Shown here: positions 1 to 9,051 of the stretch, in pieces
How positions within the stretch are numbered: the first letter of the stretch is position 1
Layout of the letters: each line of letters opens with the position of its first letter
Assembly (NCBI GenBank): GCA_958405565.1
Contig: CATYEN010000004.1
Location: forward strand, 18,034 to 82,033
DNA length: 64,000 bases
Reading direction: 5' to 3'
Source: an uncultured Collinsella sp.
GTDB lineage: Bacteria > Actinomycetota > Coriobacteriia > Coriobacteriales > Coriobacteriaceae
Translations under genes and position numbers: made by a program
The notes under the pieces: model-generated
What the model was told of the DNA's origin: nothing
Databases searched by the model: none
What the model saw: only the letters and a program-made list of their open reading frames with translations

Positions 1-1
1 G

Positions 2-895
2 CTAAAACTCAAAGGCATGTTCGAGCCTGCGCTCAAGCTCCGTTGTGACTTTGCGGTCGGCGGCTTTTGCCAGTGACTCGTCGAATGCGCCCAATCGCAT
101 CAGTGCAGCAATGGGCGCGGTGTAGACGAGACGCAGCTGGCGTTCGAGAACGTCGGGAAACTCGTTGGGGTCGTAGCGCTTCTGGTAGAAGTGAACGATG
201 CCTTGGCTCATCTCCCGATCGTCGCGGTAACGCTTGAACTGTCGCTGTTGGATATCGATAATCCGGATCGTTTGAGCGCGAAGGCCAGCAGGCGCCAGTG
301 CCCGGTAGCCGTCGAATAGACGATTGAGGCTCAGCACACGGAGCATGTCGATCAGGGTGCGCACCGTTGTCGGGCCGGCTTGAAACCGGGCGGTTGCGCG
401 GTTGTAGCGTTCGCGGTCGAGCACCATGATGCCCGGCAGGCCCTGCACGTCATCTTGCCCGCAGGCTGCCTGCTGATGCCGCGCCTCCAGGGCTTTGAGG
501 CCCATGGCGAGGTCATGGATGGGGAGGGTCAGGGCGTTCTGCAGGTCGAATCGATGGTCCATCAATGTCATCTGCGTCTCGTCGTCCATCTCGAGCCGAA
601 GCTTCGTGTCGAGTGCGGTAATCATGTGTGCCACATGGCCCATGGTGTACGGGCCTTCGGTCTTACCGTGGGGTCCGAGATAAGGGTCGGTAAGTTTGTG
701 GACGGCTGGATCGTTCATGATTTCGGCGCAGCGATTTGCCGAAAACTCGTGGTTGCTCAGTGCCTCGTCGACGGGCAGCAGGGCAAAGTTTGCGATCGTT
801 GCAGCGGCGAAGTCGGTGTCGTATCTGCCGTGCAGGGCACGGTCGATGCGTGCCTTGAGGACGGTGTTTGTGGTCTGGGGACGGGTAGTGTTCAT
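2..895 (-). CDS. hypothetical protein, 297 aa
   Basis: I do not recognise this protein. The stop codon lies at positions 2-4, so the gene is complete in the window. An in-frame reading extends 52 residues further upstream, but the ATG at 893-895 is preceded by GGAAA and the extension runs through short tandem repeats, so I use the inner start. The product is soluble, with no signal peptide or membrane segment, and is rich in Arg, Asp and Leu with probable long helices in its second half. It faces away from the HAD phosphatase gene at 1503. No function is proposed. Confidence 0.6.
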   Translation of the reverse strand: MNTTRPQTTNTVLKARIDRALHGRYDTDFAAATIANFALLPVDEALSNHEFSANRCAEIMNDPAVHKLTDPYLGPHGKTEGPYTMGHVAHMITALDTKLRLEMDDETQMTLMDHRFDLQNALTLPIHDLAMGLKALEARHQQAACGQDDVQGLPGIMVLDRERYNRATARFQAGPTTVRTLIDMLRVLSLNRLFDGYRALAPAGLRAQTIRIIDIQQRQFKRYRDDREMSQGIVHFYQKRYDPNEFPDVLERQLRLVYTAPIAALMRLGAFDESLAKAADRKVTTELERRLEHAFEF

Positions 896-1502
896 AGCGT
901 TTCCAATCTGTGATGTGCTTGCCTGTTTGTTGATGTGTTGGTTGTCGTGAGTGATGTGCTTGCCGTGGGTGATGTGCTGACGTTGGGGTGCTATGCGGTT
1001 TTCAATGAGCCCGTGAGGCAGTTGCTGCAGGGGTGGGATGGAACGGCCCATGCAAGGCGGAAGGCATCGTGCTCAAAATCGAGACAGCAATGCTCTGGAT
1101 GCCTCACATATGGCAGTTACCTCATTAAGTTGTCATTGCGTTTGGGGTTGTACTTTGCCGATCTTCTTTCTCTTACACGCTGAAAACTGAAACTGAATAT
1201 GCTCGATCAAACGATGACCACCGGAGCGGTCTTTTTTAAAGTACGTTGGTTTTGCTGATTTGACAAGAACTAATTTTGAAATTTCTTTTCTACGGGATGA
1301 AATGAGGTCGGTGGGGCGGCCACGTTCAGCGTCGTCAGCTTTGTATGTGGTGGCTCGGCGTATGGGACGGAGCGATTGCGCCCCACGGCTACACACTGTT
1401 CATGTTTGGGACAATATGACATTTTTCCCGTTGCAAACAGCGCCGCGGTGGGTGTTCTGTATGATGACTCAGGCAAGGTTGTTCAATGACAGGGAGGCAT
1501 AT
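896..1502. other. 607-bp intergenic region with GTGATGTGCT repeats
   Basis: This divergent spacer separates the unknown gene from the HAD gene. Near positions 910-979 the motif GTGATGTGCT occurs three times, with a fourth degenerate copy (TTGATGTGTT), at roughly 17-21 base spacing. They lie just upstream of the 895 start and could be operator sites or simple-repeat drift. The rest (980-1502) shows no convincing gene; short reading frames there lack ribosome sites and family resemblance. Confidence 0.4.
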
Positions 1503-2345
1503 ATGGCAATCAAAGCCATCGCAATGGATATCGACGGTACGCTCACCAACGACCAAAAGGTCATCAGCCCGCGTACACGCGAGAAGCTGCTCGCGGCGCA
1601 GGAGTCGGGCATTAAGCTCATCTTGGCTTCGGGCCGTCCCGCATGGGGGCTGCACGCCTTGGCGCAGGAGCTCGACCTTCAGAACCACGATGGCCTGTTG
1701 GTGGCCTTTAACGGTGCGCACGTGGTCGATGCCCAGACCGACGAGGTGCTGTTTGACCAGGCTATGCCGGTCGACGAGCTGCATCGTCTGATTGATCATC
1801 TGCGCGATTTTGACGTGATCCCCATCATCTCGCTCGGTCGTGACCTGCACGTCGTGGATTCGTATCGCTGCATGATCACACTGCCGGACGGCTCGCAGAA
1901 AAATATCGTCAAGTACGAGCGCGATGCCTGCGACCTTAAGATTCGCGAGGTCGAGAGCCTTCATGAGGTTGCGGACGCCTATCCGGTGGACAAGCTGCTG
2001 ACGGCAGGCGACCCGGCCTACCTGCAGGCGCATTACGAGGAGATGTATGCGCCCTTTAAGCAGACGCTTTCGGGCATGTTTACGGCTGACTGGTACTTTG
2101 AGTACACGGCGCCCGGTATCGACAAGGCCCACGCGCTCGAGGGTGCCCTACCCAAGCTCGGCATCGATGCCAGCGAGGTCGTCTCGTTTGGCGACGGCCA
2201 GAACGACAAGTCCATGATTGAGTGGGCCGGCACCGGTGTTGCCATGGGCAACGCCGTCGATGAGGTCAAGGCCGTGGCCCAGATGGTGACCGCTAATAAC
2301 AACGAAGACGGCATCGCGGTGGCACTGGATAAGCTGCTGGGTTAG
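1503..2345 (+). CDS. Cof-type HAD-IIB phosphatase
   Basis: A 280-aa cytosolic haloacid dehalogenase hydrolase of the Cof/YidA type, which dephosphorylates sugar phosphates or similar small molecules. The N-terminal motif DIDGTLT carries the two catalytic aspartates near residues 9-11. A C2-type cap fills the middle, and the C-terminal GDGQNDKSM motif supplies the Mg-binding aspartates. The ATG at 1503 follows an AGGGAGG ribosome site and places the catalytic motif at the usual distance from the N terminus; a longer in-frame reading from 1260 lacks such a site. A terminator follows before a second HAD gene. The exact substrate cannot be read from sequence. Confidence 0.9.
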   Translation: MAIKAIAMDIDGTLTNDQKVISPRTREKLLAAQESGIKLILASGRPAWGLHALAQELDLQNHDGLLVAFNGAHVVDAQTDEVLFDQAMPVDELHRLIDHLRDFDVIPIISLGRDLHVVDSYRCMITLPDGSQKNIVKYERDACDLKIREVESLHEVADAYPVDKLLTAGDPAYLQAHYEEMYAPFKQTLSGMFTADWYFEYTAPGIDKAHALEGALPKLGIDASEVVSFGDGQNDKSMIEWAGTGVAMGNAVDEVKAVAQMVTANNNEDGIAVALDKLLG

Positions 2346-2367
2346 AATCGCCGATAATGCATGATTC

Positions 2368-2394
2368 GGGCGTCTGCTTGCAGGCGCCCTTTTT
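2368..2394 (+). terminator. Rho-independent terminator
   Basis: A 10-bp stem (2368-2377 with 2380-2389, one G-T pair) with a tiny loop is followed by five T residues. It lies between the two HAD genes, so they are probably separate transcription units, although the next start is only 16 bases on. Confidence 0.8.
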
Positions 2395-2409
2395 GTTAGG
2401 GAGGATGCC

Positions 2410-3069
2410 GTGTCCGCGTTTCCGTTCGATGCCGTTATCTTTGACATGGACGGCGTGATTGTCGATACCGAGTATTACTACCTGGGCGAAACTGCCGCGT
2501 TTGCCAAGGAGCTCGGGTTGAGCTTGAGCCAGGAGGAGCTGAACGCGCAGATCGGAACTTCGCACCAGTTCTTTCTCCATATGCTGGTCGATTGGTACGA
2601 ACGCGCGGGCATGGGCCATCTTACTGGCGAGGAGGCACTGAATCGCTGGGATGCATGGGCACACAAGCGCCCACGCGACTATCAGGCTCTAATTAATCCG
2701 GGTGCCGTCGACACCATCCGCGAGCTGCCGCGCCGCGGCGTCCGTGTGGCGCTTGCCAGCTCGTCTCCCATGGATAGCATCGAGGAAGTGCTCAATGCGT
2801 GTGGGCTGTCGGATGCCTTTGAGTATGTGGTGAGCGGCGAACAGTTTAAGGAGAGCAAGCCCGAGCCCGACATCTACCTGCATGCGCTGGACCTGCTGGG
2901 GCTGCCCGCGAATCGCTGCTGCTGCGTTGAGGATTCGGTGCCTGGCATCACTGCCGGCAAGCGAGCCGGCCTGACGGTAATCGCCAAGCGTGAGGAGCGC
3001 TTTGGCTTTAGTCAGGACGCCGCAGACAGGATTATCGACCAGCTGCCGGAGCTGCTGGAGCTTGCGTAG
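2410..3069 (+). CDS. HAD family phosphatase, beta-phosphoglucomutase-like
   Basis: A 219-aa HAD subfamily IA protein. The nucleophile motif FDMDGVIVDTE is at residues 11-21, an alpha-helical cap follows, then SSS (motif II), the motif III lysine region in KPEPD, and EDSVPGITAG as the acidic motif. The D-x-D-G-V-I-V-D pattern and cap are typical of beta-phosphoglucomutases and sugar-phosphate phosphatases, and I cannot separate mutase from phosphatase. Translation appears to start at GTG 2410 behind GGGAGG; no in-frame ATG nearby gives the full motif. It precedes the GntR gene by 58 bp and may be unrelated to the catabolic cluster. Confidence 0.87.
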   Translation: MSAFPFDAVIFDMDGVIVDTEYYYLGETAAFAKELGLSLSQEELNAQIGTSHQFFLHMLVDWYERAGMGHLTGEEALNRWDAWAHKRPRDYQALINPGAVDTIRELPRRGVRVALASSSPMDSIEEVLNACGLSDAFEYVVSGEQFKESKPEPDIYLHALDLLGLPANRCCCVEDSVPGITAGKRAGLTVIAKREERFGFSQDAADRIIDQLPELLELA

Positions 3070-3127
3070 GACTGGCGATGCGTAATCCGCACCGATTATT
3101 GATTCCATATTTGCCAGGGGAGGGCAA

Positions 3128-3871
3128 ATGCCATCGACTGAAGGGTTGACCGACGGAAAAGCGGCAATCCCGCTATATCAACAGGTTATCGATATCATCA
3201 AAAATGACATCAATTCTGGTACCTATAAGGCGGGCGCTCGGATACCAAATGAATTCGAATTGGCCGAAAGCTACAAAGTCGGTCGCGTTACCGTTCGGCG
3301 AGCCATTGAAGAGCTTGTCCAGCAGGGCTACCTTACCAAGCAGCAGGGGAGGGGCACGTTTGTAAACGCCCCCAAGCTCAAGCGTAAAATCCGCCAGAAG
3401 GACGACGTTCAGAGCTTTTCGGACGCCTGTCGTGTCAACGAGATGGAGCCCGGGGCGCGTATTGTCTCAAGAAAAGTGTTGCCGGCCGATACTGCCGAAG
3501 CGCAGTTTTTTGGCGTTCCCGTTGGGTCGGAGCTGATCTGCATTGAACGCGTGCGCACCGCCGATGGCATCCCCGTGATGCTCGAGAACAACACGTACGT
3601 TTATGAAGACAACGCCTTTTTGGCGAAGGCGGACCTTACCGATCAATCAATTTTCGAGGTCGTGCGCGAACGGACGGGTCGCGGGCCTGCCCTCACCGAG
3701 CCGTGCACGCTTGAGATCGCGTGTGCGTCACCCGAAGTCGCCCGGCTGCTGTCCGTTCCCACGGGAGAGCCTCTGTTTTATATGGAGGCATATTTCTACG
3801 ACGAGCAGCAACGGCCGTTTATCATCGGCCGACAGCGGATTGTGGGATCGCGCTACATTTTTGATATTTAG
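3128..3871 (+). CDS. GntR family regulator with UTRA domain
   Basis: A 247-aa transcription factor of the HutC/FrlR branch. Residues about 10-80 form the winged helix-turn-helix (VGRVTVRRAIEELVQQGYL is the recognition region, then a wing in GRGTFV). Residues about 95-240 form the UTRA ligand-binding domain, which usually senses a phosphorylated sugar or intermediate. It starts at ATG 3128 behind GGGGAGGG. It sits immediately upstream of, and in line with, a large catabolic operon. A perfect 6-bp-arm palindrome at the operon promoter (4017-4032) is its likely operator. By analogy with FrlR, it is probably a repressor released by a sugar-phosphate inducer. Confidence 0.88.
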   Translation: MPSTEGLTDGKAAIPLYQQVIDIIKNDINSGTYKAGARIPNEFELAESYKVGRVTVRRAIEELVQQGYLTKQQGRGTFVNAPKLKRKIRQKDDVQSFSDACRVNEMEPGARIVSRKVLPADTAEAQFFGVPVGSELICIERVRTADGIPVMLENNTYVYEDNAFLAKADLTDQSIFEVVRERTGRGPALTEPCTLEIACASPEVARLLSVPTGEPLFYMEAYFYDEQQRPFIIGRQRIVGSRYIFDI

Positions 3872-3889
3872 GACGTTGATCAAGAGAAC

Positions 3890-3923
3890 GCCCGGCGGCC
3901 CAAATTGCCTGCCGGGCTTTTTT
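3890..3923 (+). terminator. terminator after gntR
   Basis: The stem GCCCGGC/GCCGGGC (3890-3896 with 3911-3917) is followed by six T residues. It separates the regulator transcript from the operon promoter that follows. Confidence 0.85.
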
Positions 3924-3983
3924 GCCGTTCGCCGCCGTTGAACGACCGTTCACCCGAGTCCTCGTAACCTATCCGAAATATCC

Positions 3984-4032
3984 TTGAAGTGCTAAAAACA
4001 CGCTGATAATCTATAGAACGTCATAGGACGTT
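3984..4032 (+). promoter_or_regulatory. operon promoter with overlapping GntR-type operator
   Basis: A TTGAAG -35 box (3984-3989) and a TAATCT -10 box (4007-4012) are spaced by 17 bases. Directly after the -10, at the expected transcription start, lies the perfect palindrome AACGTC-ATAG-GACGTT (4017-4032). A repressor bound there would block initiation. The adjacent gntR gene is the obvious candidate. Confidence 0.55.
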
Positions 4033-4091
4033 TGCATTGCGCGAACGTTAAAGCGAGACGCGATAAGGTCTCGGGTTCTTTGGAGGTATCT

Positions 4092-5555
4092 ATGTCAGAT
4101 ACGAAGGCGAAGAAGACAAACAGACGTTTCAAATTCAAATTACCGCACGTCTATACGATCATGTTCTTGCTGATCGTGGTTTTTGCAGTTTTAACCTGGG
4201 TCGTCCCCTCTGGCCAGTACCAGCGTAAGACGATTTCGACTGCAGCAGGCGAGCGCGAAGTCGCCGTTGCCGGAACCTATGAACAGGTCGATAAGAACTA
4301 TACCGATCCCGAGACCGGCGAGACCGTTAACCTGGGTCAGGATATCTTTGCGGTTTTGCAGGCGCCTACTAAGGGTATTCAAGAGGCCGCCGACGTCGTT
4401 GCGTTCGTCTTGCTGATCGGCGGTTCGTTCGCGATCATCACCAAGACCAACGCGCTTAACGCCGGCATGAGCCGCGTGATTAAAAAGCTCAAAAACAAAG
4501 ACATCCTCATCATTCCTATTACCATGACGCTGCTGTCCATCTGCGGCACGACGTTTGGTATGTCCGAGGAAGCGCTGCCGTTCTATGCCATCTTCATCCC
4601 CATCATGATGGGTATCGGCTATGACTCGATGACGGCGTTTATCATCTGCTTCCTTGGTCCCAACCTGGGATACTGCGCCTCGACCATCGATCCGTTCAAC
4701 GTTTTGATCGCTCAAGGCATCATCGGTATCGAGGGCAACCCGCAGCTGTGGCTGCGTGCCGTCTCTTGGGTTATCTTCACCGCCGTCGGTATCGCATGGG
4801 CCATGCGCTATGCCATGCGCGTAAAGAAAAGCCCCGAGTCGTCCATTACGTATGAGGACGACAAGCTCAAGCGCGTTGAGTTCTCTGTGACCGACGCTTC
4901 CATCGAGGAGGAGTTCACCACCCGCCAGAAGCTCGTACTGATCGATTTCGCTTGCGGTATGGGTATTATCGTCTGGGGCCTTGTTACCCAGGGCTGGTAC
5001 ATGAATGAGATCTCTGCCGTGTTCCTTGGCATGGGCCTGCTTGCCGGTATCCTGGGCGGTCTTGACCAGCAGACGATTGCCGAAGAGTTCGTTAAGGGTC
5101 TTGCCGACTTCGCTTACGCCGCAATCGTTATCGGCGTCGCTCGCGGCATCCTGGTCATCGCCGAGGGCGGCATGATCATCGATACCATTCTTCAGGCGCT
5201 CGCCACCGCACTCGCCGGTGCTCCCGCTGCCGTGTACACCACGTTTATGTATGTCGTCCTTGGCCTGCTCTCCCTGCTGGTTCCCTCGAGCTCTGGCTTG
5301 GCGGCGCTTACCATGCCCGTTATGGGTCCCCTGACCGAGCTCATGGGCCTCAATCCCGAGGCTGCCGTCACCGCGCTCCAGTTTGCCAACCAGACCATCA
5401 ACACCATCAGCCCCACGGCGGGCATGACGGTCGCCGGCCTTGCCGTGGCAAGGATTTCGTTTGGCCAATGGTGGAAGACCATCTGGAAGTTCTTCATCTT
5501 TATGGTCGTGTTTGGCTTGGTCATTACCGCCATCTCCGGCATGCTTCCGGCGTAA
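4092..5555 (+). CDS. YfcC family membrane transporter
   Basis: A 487-aa polytopic inner-membrane protein of the YfcC/DcuC-like superfamily (C4-dicarboxylate, amino-acid or peptide transporters). It has about 12 hydrophobic segments, starting with one at residues 20-40, then a conserved soluble loop and the pattern PNLGYCASTIDPFN near the middle. The ATG at 4092 follows TGGAGG; an upstream in-frame ATG at 4032 overlaps the promoter palindrome and is rejected. As first gene of the catabolic operon it is the probable importer of its substrate. In other bacteria YfcC-type and amino-acid permeases serve this role for fructosyl-amino acids, so uptake of an Amadori compound is a reasonable inference. 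Confidence 0.85.
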   Translation: MSDTKAKKTNRRFKFKLPHVYTIMFLLIVVFAVLTWVVPSGQYQRKTISTAAGEREVAVAGTYEQVDKNYTDPETGETVNLGQDIFAVLQAPTKGIQEAADVVAFVLLIGGSFAIITKTNALNAGMSRVIKKLKNKDILIIPITMTLLSICGTTFGMSEEALPFYAIFIPIMMGIGYDSMTAFIICFLGPNLGYCASTIDPFNVLIAQGIIGIEGNPQLWLRAVSWVIFTAVGIAWAMRYAMRVKKSPESSITYEDDKLKRVEFSVTDASIEEEFTTRQKLVLIDFACGMGIIVWGLVTQGWYMNEISAVFLGMGLLAGILGGLDQQTIAEEFVKGLADFAYAAIVIGVARGILVIAEGGMIIDTILQALATALAGAPAAVYTTFMYVVLGLLSLLVPSSSGLAALTMPVMGPLTELMGLNPEAAVTALQFANQTINTISPTAGMTVAGLAVARISFGQWWKTIWKFFIFMVVFGLVITAISGMLPA

Positions 5556-5565
5556 GGAGGTCGCG

Positions 5566-7149
5566 ATGTCCGATCGTTTGACGGTGCTGACGTCTAAGAG
5601 CGTCTTCACCGGTACGGAAGACCAGCCGTTTGAGGGTTTTGTCGCGGTACGCGGCAATCGGATTGAAGCTGTCGGTGGCGCTGGCGAGGCAGGCTCGTTT
5701 CTCGCCCAGGCGGATGAGGTGATCGATTGTGGCGACAGAACTGTCATGCCTGGCCTGGTCGATGTGCATACGTTCTATACGGGCTGGGCGTTGCGGAGCC
5801 TGGGGGCCGACTTATCCGAAGCCTCTGACGTCGACGAAGTGGTAGCGCTTCTGCAGCTATGGAAGGATGCTCACCTCGATTGCGCCGCCGCCTTTGGGCA
5901 CGACCTTCCTGCGTCGCTCGCCGAAGACGTCGAGAATGAAAAAACGGCGGCAGCGCTCGATGGCGCCTTTGGAGACATTCCCGTTGTCTGCTTTACCCCG
6001 GGTGCCGAGACGTGCGCTCTCAACGCCGCCGCCAGCGAGCGCTATGGTTTTACGCCCGAGGCCTGCTATGCCGAGAAGATCTGGCGTATGATGCGGGACT
6101 TCCTGGGGCTTCCCGAGGTACGCGCCGGGTATTCGGATTACATGGCGATGCTGAACGCTCGCGGTGTCACGGCTATCAAAGAGATGGCCTTCGATGACTA
6201 TTACGGATTTGCCGATGAGATGGCGCGCCGTGAGGAATCTGGCGAGCTGACGGTTCGCGTCTCCATGATGTCGCAGCCGGTGGGCGCCGGGGCGAATCTG
6301 CCCTATGCCCGTGCGGCGCGTGATCGCTTCCAGGGACCGTTTGTTCGTTTCTCGGGCTTCAACCGCATGACCGATCGCGGCGTATGGGCGGGGCTTGCCG
6401 AGATGATCGACCCTTATGAGGAGACGGCCGATGCGGGGGCTGCCGGCAAGACGGTTGTCGAGGAGCCCGAGTGGGGTTTGATTGAGGACGAGCTGCGCGC
6501 GATTGATGCCGAGGGCTTCCGTTACTCGCTTCATTGTCAGGGCGACGGCGCCGTTCGCCACACCGTTGCGCTTTATGCCTCGCTGCCGCGAGATGAGCAC
6601 GGAGCCATGCTTCGACGCCACGCGATCACCGACCTCGAAAACTCTGATCCGGAAGACCTTGCCCTTTTTGGCAAGCTGGGCGGAATCTGCGAGGTCTACC
6701 CCCAGATCCTCACGCTCGATAAGCGCGAGGACTGCCTGTCGATGATGCGTCGGCAGATCGGCGAGGTCCGACTGCAGCACAGCTGGAACCGTCGCGGCAT
6801 GGAAGACGCGGGATGTACGGTGTGCTGTGGCACCGACCTTCCGCTCTTGATTCCGAGTCTGGGCGAATCAATCTACAGCGCATGCGGTGGTTTCTTTGCC
6901 GACGGTTTGTCCGTGAATGAGGGTAATACGCTGACGCTTGCCGAGCTCCTTCGTGCATGGACGGCAGGGGGCGCATATGACCTGATGCGCGAGGATGAGC
7001 TGGGAACGCTCGAGGCCGGTAAGCTTGCCGACATCTGCGTGCTCGATCGCGATGTGTTTGACCTTGACTACCACGATGCCTGTGACCTTGCTGTTGATAT
7101 GACCATGTCGGACGGACGTATCGTGTTCGACCGAAATAAGGAGGTTTAG
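5566..7149 (+). CDS. YtcJ-like amidohydrolase with altered HxH motif
   Basis: A 527-aa member of the amidohydrolase_3 (YtcJ) group. The beta-sandwich N terminus leads into VMPGLVDVHTF (residues 60-70). Most family members read HxH here, but this protein has His68-Thr-Phe70, so one metal ligand is missing. Later ligand regions SLHCQGDG, LQHSW and CCGTDLPLL are present. The C-terminal GTLEAGKLADICVLDRD is classic for the superfamily. It starts 10 bp after the transporter gene behind AAGGAGG. It might remove an acyl or amide group from the imported conjugate before the Frl-type enzymes act. That role, and whether the enzyme is active with the changed motif, is uncertain. Confidence 0.82.
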   Translation: MSDRLTVLTSKSVFTGTEDQPFEGFVAVRGNRIEAVGGAGEAGSFLAQADEVIDCGDRTVMPGLVDVHTFYTGWALRSLGADLSEASDVDEVVALLQLWKDAHLDCAAAFGHDLPASLAEDVENEKTAAALDGAFGDIPVVCFTPGAETCALNAAASERYGFTPEACYAEKIWRMMRDFLGLPEVRAGYSDYMAMLNARGVTAIKEMAFDDYYGFADEMARREESGELTVRVSMMSQPVGAGANLPYARAARDRFQGPFVRFSGFNRMTDRGVWAGLAEMIDPYEETADAGAAGKTVVEEPEWGLIEDELRAIDAEGFRYSLHCQGDGAVRHTVALYASLPRDEHGAMLRRHAITDLENSDPEDLALFGKLGGICEVYPQILTLDKREDCLSMMRRQIGEVRLQHSWNRRGMEDAGCTVCCGTDLPLLIPSLGESIYSACGGFFADGLSVNEGNTLTLAELLRAWTAGGAYDLMREDELGTLEAGKLADICVLDRDVFDLDYHDACDLAVDMTMSDGRIVFDRNKEV

Positions 7150-7150
7150 C

Positions 7151-8002
7151 ATGCCTGAAACCAAACCATCGCTGCGACGCGAGCAGATTGCGGGCATGAA
7201 CATCCACTACATCATGTGGTCGCTCGACTATTTTTTGGATACGCAACAGCGCCTGGGCTTTGAGTCCATCGAGCTGTGGTGCGCCGAGCCCCATGTGACG
7301 CTCGATCACACTGGGTATTATGAGGCCGAGGCTCTGGCGAAAAAGGCCGCCGACCGTGGTCTGCGCTATCGGACGCTCTGTCCCGAGAACGTGGTCTATC
7401 CATGGCAGTATTGCGCTCGTAAGCCGCTTCACGAGCAGCGGAGCCTGGCGTATTTCAAGCATGGCATCGAGCTTGCCGAGGTGCTGGGATGCGACCGCAT
7501 GTCCGTAAACTCGGGTTGGGGTGACTGGGACGAGGATCGCGAAGAGGCGTGGAAGCGCAGCCGCGAGCACCTATCCATCTTGGCGGAGTATGCCGGCGAG
7601 CACGGTCTGGTGCTAACGATGGAGAGCCTGCGTCCCGAGGAGAGCAACCTTGTGACGACCGTCGCCGATGCCAAGCGCATGATCGATGAGGTCGCGAGTC
7701 CGTATCTGCAGCCTATGGTCGATACGACCGCAATGGGTGTTGCGGGTGAGTCGCTCGAGGACTGGTTTGCCGCATTTGGCGACGGTGCGATCCACGAGAT
7801 GCACTTTATCGATGGCGACCCCTATGGCCATCTGGTCTGGGGCGACGGCAAGCGCGATATGGATGCCTTCGTCGCCACGCTCAACGCCCATGGTTTCGAT
7901 GGCATGTTGGGTCAGGAAATCACGGACGGTCGTTACTACGATGACCCGGCGGCGGCAGATGCCAAGAACATGGCCGCCTTCGAGAAGTATCTGATTGACT
8001 AG
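7151..8002 (+). CDS. FrlC-like sugar isomerase/epimerase
   Basis: A 283-aa TIM-barrel protein of the AP-endonuclease-2 sugar isomerase/epimerase fold. Metal-ligand glutamates lie in ESLRPEESN and GQEIT, with histidine ligands in MHFIDGDPYGH. The overall pattern (FESIELWCAEPH, LCPEN, AEVLGCDRMSVNSGWG) resembles FrlC, the fructoselysine/psicoselysine 3-epimerase. The ATG at 7151 starts one base after the previous stop and has AAGGAGG upstream. Between an amidohydrolase and a FrlB homologue, it probably epimerises the sugar part of the imported conjugate so that it can enter the FrlD/FrlB route. Confidence 0.8.
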   Translation: MPETKPSLRREQIAGMNIHYIMWSLDYFLDTQQRLGFESIELWCAEPHVTLDHTGYYEAEALAKKAADRGLRYRTLCPENVVYPWQYCARKPLHEQRSLAYFKHGIELAEVLGCDRMSVNSGWGDWDEDREEAWKRSREHLSILAEYAGEHGLVLTMESLRPEESNLVTTVADAKRMIDEVASPYLQPMVDTTAMGVAGESLEDWFAAFGDGAIHEMHFIDGDPYGHLVWGDGKRDMDAFVATLNAHGFDGMLGQEITDGRYYDDPAAADAKNMAAFEKYLID

Positions 8003-8068
8003 ATAAGATTTTGCTCGGTCATGCAAGACGCGTCATGCATGACCGGCCAAACTGGAAAGGAACTAAAC

Positions 8069-9037
8069 ATGAACGCACATGATCTGATTAAGGAAGCAAT
8101 TGCCGAGAAGGGCAAGTTCGACAGCGTCTACTGGATTGCCTGCGGCGGCTCCATGATCGATCTGATTCCGGCCCATGAGCTCTTGCAGCGCGAGGCGACG
8201 ACGTTCACCTCGTATATCTATACGGCCCGTGAGTTCGACATCATGCGTCCCCGTCGCCTGGGCGAGAAGTCTCTGGTCATTGCCTGCAGCCACAGCGGCA
8301 ATACCCCCGAGGTCGTCGAGGGCTGCGAGATTGCCCTTGCCGCGGGCGCGACGGTGATCGCGCAGACCGATAACGCCGGCTCCAAGATCGATACTGGCAA
8401 GTGGGTCACCTGGGTGTACCCGTGGGGCGAGGGCGTTCCGCAGGCCGAAGTTCCTGCCGGCATCTCGCTGTCGCTCGCGGCCGAGCTGCTCGACCAGCAG
8501 GAGGGCTACGCCGATCTCGCCGACATGTATGCCGGTGTTGCCGAAATGGATAAGATTTTGCCTCCCGCACGCGAAAAGGTAAATGCCGAGTTGGGCGATC
8601 GCTTTGCCAAGCTTTGCCAGGAGCATGAGTTCTTCTATATCCTGGGAAGCGGTCCCAACTTTAGCCAGACGTACGGCTTTGCCATCTGCTCGCTCATGGA
8701 GATGCAGTGGCAGCACTGCAGCTATATCCACTCTGCCGAGTACTTCCATGGCCCCTTTGAGGCTACCCAGGATGGCGTCTTCTACTTCTTGCAGATGGGC
8801 TCGAGCGAGTGCCGTCCTATGGACGAGCGCGCCCTGGCGTTCCTCGAGACCCATACCGACACGCTGATGGTGCTTGATGCCAAGGAGTACGGTATGGAAG
8901 CCGTGCCGGCGAGCGTTCGTGCTTATCTGGATCCGGTGCTGTTCTACGCTATGAACTGCGAGCTGCGTGCAGCGCGCGGCAAGGTGTTCGATCACGACCC
9001 CGACTTCCGTCGCTACATGGGCGTTGTTGAGTACTAG
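8069..9037 (+). CDS. FrlB-like SIS-domain deglycase
   Basis: A 322-aa protein with two sugar isomerase (SIS) domains. The first carries WIACGGSMID and SHSGNTPE, the second YILGSGPNFSQT and SAEYFHGPFEA. The C terminus DPDFRRYMGVVEY closely matches the end of E. coli FrlB, fructoselysine-6-phosphate deglycase, which splits the 6-phosphorylated Amadori product into glucose 6-phosphate and the free amino acid. I chose ATG 8069 behind GGAAAGG, because the upstream ATG at 8021 has no ribosome site. The adjacent FrlD-like kinase would supply its substrate. The amino-acid part (lysine or another) cannot be told from sequence. Confidence 0.82.
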   Translation: MNAHDLIKEAIAEKGKFDSVYWIACGGSMIDLIPAHELLQREATTFTSYIYTAREFDIMRPRRLGEKSLVIACSHSGNTPEVVEGCEIALAAGATVIAQTDNAGSKIDTGKWVTWVYPWGEGVPQAEVPAGISLSLAAELLDQQEGYADLADMYAGVAEMDKILPPAREKVNAELGDRFAKLCQEHEFFYILGSGPNFSQTYGFAICSLMEMQWQHCSYIHSAEYFHGPFEATQDGVFYFLQMGSSECRPMDERALAFLETHTDTLMVLDAKEYGMEAVPASVRAYLDPVLFYAMNCELRAARGKVFDHDPDFRRYMGVVEY

Positions 9038-9051
9038 GAAGGATAGATACC

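Noticed and set aside
896..1051. 52-residue N-terminal extension of the first gene
   Set aside because: Repeat-derived His/Thr-rich sequence without a good ribosome site; the ATG at 895 has one.
1200..1250. Possible terminator (GACC...GGTC with T6)
   Set aside because: Only four or five stem pairs, and no plus-strand gene ends upstream.
4191..5747. 518-aa minus-strand open frame
   Set aside because: It lies antisense to the YfcC and amidohydrolase genes, whose motifs are clear; high GC content keeps the opposite frame open.
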